From: Bacteroidales bacterium
Lineage (GTDB): Bacteria > Bacteroidota > Bacteroidia > Bacteroidales > P3
Length of the DNA: 64,000 nucleotides
Assembly: GCA_017550405.1 (NCBI GenBank)
Contig: JAFZPH010000047.1
Span: 1 to 64,000, forward strand
Direction: 5' to 3'
Numbering within the stretch: position 1 is the first letter of the stretch; every line of letters begins with the position of its first letter. The notes beneath the pieces are model-generated. The model was not told the DNA's origin. It did no database searches and saw only the letters and a program-made list of their open reading frames with translations. The position numbers and the translations under genes are program-made. Shown here piece by piece: positions 59,454 through 64,000 of the stretch.

Positions 59454-59692
59454 CAAGTCAAAGCATCCATCGTCGCCCCCGCTATAATTCGTTGGTCGAG
59501 GATTCACACAATAACACGTTAACGCATTCATTAATTTCCAAGACCAATTCTGTTTTTTCGTATTATTTTCGTATTTTTGCAGATGGCATGGGTATGCCCG
59601 TATGCCAAGAAAACAACTATTGCTGTACACGTTACGTGTGCGGCAATTGGGTGTATGGGGCTTGAATACCGCCTTCAAAACACGATTTGACA
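59454..59692. other. Gap before uvrA
   Basis: No gene. A -7-like TATTTTTG lies at 59572-59579, 114 bp before the uvrA start, without a properly spaced -33. A fragment of the GTTAACGCATT-type repeat appears near 59515. Confidence 0.5.
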
Positions 59693-62515
59693 ATGATAAA
59701 GATACACGGCGCGCGCGTCAATAATTTGAAGAACATCTCTGTCGATATACCGCAGGGGAAGCTGGTGGTCATCACTGGCCTGAGCGGTAGCGGCAAGTCG
59801 AGCCTGGCCTTCGACACCCTCTATGCCGAAGGGCAACGGCGCTATGTGGAGAGCCTTTCTAGCTATGCACGCCAGTTTATGGGCCGTATGGCCAAACCCG
59901 AAGTGGACCTCATCGAGAATATTGCCCCTGCCGTAGCCATCGAGCAGAAGGTGAACACCAGCAATCCCCGCTCTACCGTAGGCACCTCCACCGAACTATA
60001 CGAATACCTGAAGCTGCTGTTTGCCCGCATCGGCCGCACCTTCTCGCCCATCTCGGGCGTCGAGGTAAAACGTCACTCGGTGAGCGATGTGGTCGATTAT
60101 ATCTACAGCCTGGACGAAGGGAGCCGTGTGACGCTCTTCGCGCCCCTGCTTCACGACAAAAGCCACCCCTTGCGCCCACAGCTCGAAATGCTCCAGCAGG
60201 AGGGTTTCATGCGCATTGATGTGAAAGGGACTATCGTGAGGATAGACGATTTCCTGGCCTCGGCCAGCAACGAGCAGGATGTGGCTCTGCTTGTCGACCG
60301 CATACAGACCCACCATGGCGACGATGACCAGATGGCCCGTATCGCCGAGTCGGTGCAGACTGCCTTCTTCGAAGGACGGGGAAGCTGTGCAGTACGTTCC
60401 GAGAGCCCCGAAGGCGGCAACCCCCGGACATGCCAGTTCAGCAACCGTTTTGAGGCCGACGGCATCACCTTCGAGAAACCAAACCCCAACTTCTTCAGCT
60501 TCAACAACCCTTACGGCGCCTGTCCCACTTGTGGCGGTTACGGCAATGTAATGGGTATCAGCGAGAACCTCGTGGTTCCGAACAAATACCTCTCCATTTA
60601 CGAGGACGCTGTGGTGTGTTGGCACGGCGAAAAGATGTCGGAATGGAAGAACCACCTGATTCGTGTCTCTGGCAAAATAGACTTCCCCATCCATACCCCA
60701 TACAACGAACTCACCCCCGAACAACTGGACATCCTATGGCACGGCCGGCAGATGCCTGGAGACAAGAAGGTCTTGTGGGAGGGTATTGACGGCTTCTTTG
60801 CCTGGCTGGAGGAGCAGAGCTACAAGATACAATACCGTGTCATGCTGTCGCGCTATCGCGGCAAGACCACCTGTCCCGACTGTCATGGCTCGCGCCTGCG
60901 CAAGGATGCCTCATACGTGAAAGTGTGCGGCAAATCTATCACCGAGCTGATGGACATGCCCATAAGCGACTTCGCCGCGTGGCTCAAATCCATCACCACA
61001 CCCGACGACGGCACCCCCACCCTCACCGAACACGAGCAGCAGGTGGTGCGCCGTCTGCTCTCGGAGCTGAACAGCCGCACAGCCTACCTGCTTGACGTGG
61101 GATTAGGCTACCTCACGCTGGGACGGTTGTCCAACACCCTCAGCGGCGGCGAGAGCCAGCGTATCAACCTGGCCACCTCGCTGGGCAGTTCGCTGGTGGG
61201 CAGCATGTACATCCTTGACGAGCCGTCCATCGGTCTGCATCCCCGCGACACGGACCGACTCATCCTTATCCTCAAGCAGCTGCGCGACTTAGGCAACACC
61301 GTCATCGTGGTGGAACACGACGAGGAAATCATGCGTGCCGCCGACTATATTATCGACATCGGTCCCGGTGCCGGACGCTTGGGCGGAGAGGTGGTGTATG
61401 CCGGCACTCCACAAGGGCTGGTGGACAATCCTCCCGAACAGTCGCTCACCGCTCAGTACCTCCTCGGCCGTCGCTCCATTCCCCTCCCTTCCTCCCGCCG
61501 CCGCTGGCGCGACCGCATCAACATCCACGATGCCTGCTGCAACAATCTGCACCACGTCGATGTGAGCATTCCCCTTGGTGTCCTCACCGTGGTGACAGGG
61601 GTGAGCGGTTCGGGCAAAACCACGCTGGTGAAGCAAGTCCTCTACGACGTACTGCAGAAAAGGCTCGAAGGCATACACGACTACGTGGGCAAATGCGCCG
61701 CCCTTGACGGCGACGTGGCAAGGATAGGCGGTGTGGAATTGGTTGACCAGAACCCCATCGGCCGTTCCACCCGCAGCAACCCCGCCACCTACATCAAAGC
61801 CTACGACGAGATACGCCAACTCTATGCCGAGCAGCCCCTGGCCAAAGCCCGCGGCTACAAACCCGGCTATTTCTCCTTCAACACCGAAGGGGGACGCTGC
61901 GAAGTGTGCGAGGGCGAAGGCTACGTCACCGTGGGCATGCAGTTCATGGCCGACATGCACCTGCTGTGCGAGGAGTGCCATGGCACCCGCTTCAAAGAGG
62001 AGACTCTGGAGGTAACCTACAAAGGAGTCAACATATCGCAAGTGCTCGACATGACTGTCGACCAAGCCATCGACTTCTTTCAAGAAGAGTCCTCCATCAT
62101 ATCCCGTCTCAAGCCTTTGCAGGAGGTGGGTCTTGGATACCTCAAACTGGGGCAATCCTCCAGTTCGCTCAGCGGCGGCGAGGCGCAGCGTGTAAAGCTT
62201 GCCTCCTACCTTGTAAGGGGCGAAGCGGTTACGCCGAAACTCTTCATCTTCGACGAGCCTTCCACGGGCCTGCATTTCCACGACATCCAGAAGCTCATCT
62301 CCTCCTTCAACAGCCTCATCGAACGTGGTCACAGCATCTTGGTCATCGAACACCACCCCGACATCATCAAGGTGGCCGACTGGATTATCGACATGGGACC
62401 CGACGGCGGACGCGACGGCGGACGGGTGGTCTTTGCCGGCACTCCCGAGGACTTGGTCGACTGTCCCGACTCTTATACCGCCCGCTACCTGAAAGAGAAA
62501 ATCACAATGTGTTAA
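59693..62515 (+). CDS. uvrA: Excinuclease ABC subunit A
   Basis: 940 residues from the ATG at 59693 (a TTG at 59687 is in frame). The first Walker A is G-L-S-G-S-G-K-S-S-L-A-F and the second G-V-S-G-S-G-K-T-T-L-V-K. ABC signatures are L-S-G-G-E-S-Q-R-I-N-L and L-S-G-G-E-A-Q-R-V-K-L. Zinc modules show C-P-D-C-x-G and C-E-V-C-E-G-E-G with C-E-E-C-H-G. UvrA finds bulky DNA lesions and loads UvrB in nucleotide excision repair. All motifs are intact. The stop codon lies inside a TGTTAATG repeat array. Confidence 0.97.
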   Translation: MIKIHGARVNNLKNISVDIPQGKLVVITGLSGSGKSSLAFDTLYAEGQRRYVESLSSYARQFMGRMAKPEVDLIENIAPAVAIEQKVNTSNPRSTVGTSTELYEYLKLLFARIGRTFSPISGVEVKRHSVSDVVDYIYSLDEGSRVTLFAPLLHDKSHPLRPQLEMLQQEGFMRIDVKGTIVRIDDFLASASNEQDVALLVDRIQTHHGDDDQMARIAESVQTAFFEGRGSCAVRSESPEGGNPRTCQFSNRFEADGITFEKPNPNFFSFNNPYGACPTCGGYGNVMGISENLVVPNKYLSIYEDAVVCWHGEKMSEWKNHLIRVSGKIDFPIHTPYNELTPEQLDILWHGRQMPGDKKVLWEGIDGFFAWLEEQSYKIQYRVMLSRYRGKTTCPDCHGSRLRKDASYVKVCGKSITELMDMPISDFAAWLKSITTPDDGTPTLTEHEQQVVRRLLSELNSRTAYLLDVGLGYLTLGRLSNTLSGGESQRINLATSLGSSLVGSMYILDEPSIGLHPRDTDRLILILKQLRDLGNTVIVVEHDEEIMRAADYIIDIGPGAGRLGGEVVYAGTPQGLVDNPPEQSLTAQYLLGRRSIPLPSSRRRWRDRINIHDACCNNLHHVDVSIPLGVLTVVTGVSGSGKTTLVKQVLYDVLQKRLEGIHDYVGKCAALDGDVARIGGVELVDQNPIGRSTRSNPATYIKAYDEIRQLYAEQPLAKARGYKPGYFSFNTEGGRCEVCEGEGYVTVGMQFMADMHLLCEECHGTRFKEETLEVTYKGVNISQVLDMTVDQAIDFFQEESSIISRLKPLQEVGLGYLKLGQSSSSLSGGEAQRVKLASYLVRGEAVTPKLFIFDEPSTGLHFHDIQKLISSFNSLIERGHSILVIEHHPDIIKVADWIIDMGPDGGRDGGRVVFAGTPEDLVDCPDSYTARYLKEKITMC

Positions 62516-62586
62516 TGTGTTAACGTGTTAATGTGTTAACGTGTTAGTCGATTTACGAAATAACGAATTAACGAAATAACGAATTC
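62507..62586. repeat. TGTTAA(C/T)G and CGAATTAACG repeat array
   Basis: The uvrA stop TAA lies within the first TGTGTTAATG unit. About five TGTTAA(C/T)G units follow, then several ACGAAATAACGAATTA units up to the next gene. Same family as the array at 14601-14706. Confidence 0.75.
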
Positions 62587-62597
62587 AAAACACCCTT

Positions 62598-63131
62598 ATG
62601 AAAGACCTTATCCGCAAAATCCAACGCACTGCCAACTGGGGGCTCTATGGCTCCATCGCAGCGGTACTCGTTGTAGTCATCTTCCATTTCAGCCCCTGGC
62701 ACATCGCCTACCAATCCGCCCAGGTATCGCGCTGGATGCTTATCGCAGGCTCCATCCTGGCTGTTCTGGCCGTGGTCATGGCTCTGCTGACCATCCGCAA
62801 AACCACTCCGCGCCTGCGACAGCTCGAAAGCCTCGAGGCCAAGATGCAAGGCTATTCTACCTATATCTCTAACCTCTACTGCGGCTCCCTCGCCATCGTC
62901 ATCATCGAGTGCGTGCTCATCGTGCTTATGTCCGACACCTCCTTGCTCATGATTACCATCCTGCTCATCCTACTCCTCTTCCTCTCCTATCCCAACATGT
63001 ACAAGATGAAGAACGACCTGGGACTCACCGACGACGAGATGACCTCGCTGTTCGGCTCCAACTATGTCCGCGACCCACAGCCGGACAAAACCGACCTGCT
63101 GCCTCGCGACAATAACTCCACCGACCAATGA
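62598..63131 (+). CDS. Uncharacterised integral membrane protein
   Basis: 177 residues with four hydrophobic helices in two pairs: about 15-35 (Y-G-S-I-A-A-V-L-V-V-V-I-F), 45-65 (W-M-L-I-A-G-S-I-L-A-V-L-A-V-V), 95-112 and 115-130 (L-L-M-I-T-I-L-L-I-L-L-L-F). A short charged C-terminal tail follows. No signal peptide cleavage site and no known domain. Its stop overlaps the mnmE start (ATGA at 63128-63131), so it is translationally coupled to mnmE. Confidence 0.75.
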   Translation: MKDLIRKIQRTANWGLYGSIAAVLVVVIFHFSPWHIAYQSAQVSRWMLIAGSILAVLAVVMALLTIRKTTPRLRQLESLEAKMQGYSTYISNLYCGSLAIVIIECVLIVLMSDTSLLMITILLILLLFLSYPNMYKMKNDLGLTDDEMTSLFGSNYVRDPQPDKTDLLPRDNNSTDQ

Positions 63132-64000
63132 ACAATACCATTGCTGCCATCTCCACACCCCATGGCATAGGGGGCATCGCCGTCGTCCGGCTCTCGGGTC
63201 CCGACGCACGTGCCATCGCCTCACGCCATGTCAGCCTTCCCCCACAGGCCGGAGCTGTCCGTTTCACCCCTTTCCGTATCGGCGACACCCTGCTGGACGA
63301 GGTGGTAGTGACCCTCTTCCTTGCTCCTCACTCCTATACAGGGCAGGACACCGTCGAGTTCTCCTGCCATGGCTCCCTCTACATCCAGCAGGCGCTCCTG
63401 CAGGCACTCCTCGACAGCGGCGCCCGGCTGGCCGAACCCGGCGAGTTCACCCGGCAGGCATTCCTCAGCGGACGGCTCAACCTCAGCCAGGCCGAGGCCG
63501 TGGCCGACCTTATCGACTCCACTAATGCCGCCTCCCACCGCCTTGCCGTCAGCCAACTGAGGGGAGGCTATGCCAAAGAGCTGGAACAACTGCGACAGCA
63601 ACTTGTCGACCTCACCGCCCTTCTTGAACTGGAACTCGACTTTAGCGACGAAGATGTAGAGTTTGCCGACCGCAGCCAACTCATCTCGCTGGTCTCCCAG
63701 ACCAGCACCCGCGTCAAGGCACTGCGGGATTCCTTCCACATGGGCAACGCCCTCAAGCGTGGTATCCCCGTTGCCATCATCGGACGCCCCAATGCGGGCA
63801 AATCCTCCCTCCTCAACGCCTTGCTGCGCGACAACCGTGCCATCGTCAGCGATATCCCCGGCACCACCCGCGACACCATCGAAGAGACCTTTGTCATCAA
63901 AGGCATCCCCTTCCGCATCATCGACACCGCAGGCTTGCGCCACAGCGACGACCCTATTGAATTCCTCGGCATTCAGCGCACCATCGAAACCGTAGTACAA
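63128..64000 (+). CDS. mnmE: tRNA modification GTPase MnmE (5' part; window ends inside)
   Basis: The first 291 residues are present, in frame to the last base. The N-terminal folate-binding domain shows N-N-T-I-A-A-I-S-T-P-H-G-I-G-G-I-A-V-V-R-L-S-G and F-S-C-H-G-S. The linking helical domain contains G-E-F-T-R-Q-A-F-L-S-G-R-L-N-L-S-Q-A-E-A-V. The G domain starts G-R-P-N-A-G-K-S-S-L-L-N (G1), D-I-P-G-T-T-R-D (G2) and D-T-A-G-L-R (G3). With MnmG it makes cmnm5U34 in tRNA. The C-terminal Cys motif lies beyond the window. Confidence 0.95.
   Translation, partial: MNNTIAAISTPHGIGGIAVVRLSGPDARAIASRHVSLPPQAGAVRFTPFRIGDTLLDEVVVTLFLAPHSYTGQDTVEFSCHGSLYIQQALLQALLDSGARLAEPGEFTRQAFLSGRLNLSQAEAVADLIDSTNAASHRLAVSQLRGGYAKELEQLRQQLVDLTALLELELDFSDEDVEFADRSQLISLVSQTSTRVKALRDSFHMGNALKRGIPVAIIGRPNAGKSSLLNALLRDNRAIVSDIPGTTRDTIEETFVIKGIPFRIIDTAGLRHSDDPIEFLGIQRTIETVVQ

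Overview
The window comes from a Bacteroidota chromosome, most likely a host-associated Bacteroidales. Four things point there. Promoters of the Bacteroidota type (TTTG, about 19-20 bp, then TAnnTTTG) precede the tRNA-Ser, the acyltransferase, a structured RNA and several outer-membrane genes. Two proteins carry type IX secretion (T9SS) C-terminal sorting domains. PorP/SprF-like, BspA-like, fimbrillin-like and membrane LytTR families are present. PurL is the long single-chain form. Every assignment comes from reading the sequence and recalling family motifs; no database search or folding program was run.

Layout. 1-5180 is an AT-richer accessory block: an ISL3-type transposase tail fused to a truncated DUF1232 gene, an unrecognised two-gene cassette between two copies of a 19-bp repeat, and a HipB-HipS-HipT type toxin module. 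5400-15740 is core: tRNA-Ser, an acyltransferase, purL, a T9SS C10 protease, pepD, gpsA, purE and a P-loop/dCMP-deaminase fusion. 15800-20940 is a second accessory block bounded by inverted copies of one dispersed palindromic repeat. It holds an antitoxin/PIN pair, an AbiGi-like protein, a structured RNA, a small peptide gene and a DUF285-repeat lipoprotein. 21000-31740 holds a GlsB-like protein, a LytTR regulator, and a run of fabH-fabF-fabZ-fabG-fabD followed on the same strand by etfB-etfA and an acyl-CoA dehydrogenase, then an outer-membrane barrel.

31748-36192 (minus) is tsaD, a PorP/SprF-like protein, a PD40/OmpA-like protein and a fumarylacetoacetase-family hydrolase. 36600-43060 is tamB, a second membrane LytTR regulator and a phosphodiester-glycosidase-domain protein. 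43755-48112 (minus) is a ROK kinase, GH92 mannosidase and small lipoprotein operon. 48204-64000 is mostly core and envelope genes: phoH, ispE, a T9SS leucine-rich-repeat protein, a four-helix-bundle protein, class II aldolase, an outer-membrane barrel, a secreted protein overlapping an M48 peptidase with a barrel-like C-terminus, a thioredoxin-fold lipoprotein, uvrA, a membrane protein and the 5' part of mnmE.

The best candidates for something undescribed are: (i) the 678-3058 cassette, one protein with a Gly/Ala-rich membrane-type segment and a partner with a PD-(D/E)xK-like motif set; (ii) the pseudoknot-capable RNA at 18187-18413, with duplicated competing half-stems ending in a U tract; (iii) the FAS-II genes joined to an ETF/acyl-CoA dehydrogenase; (iv) the secreted-protein/M48-barrel pair; and (v) several short repeat families (a MITE-like element, a palindromic dispersed repeat, and TTAACG arrays).
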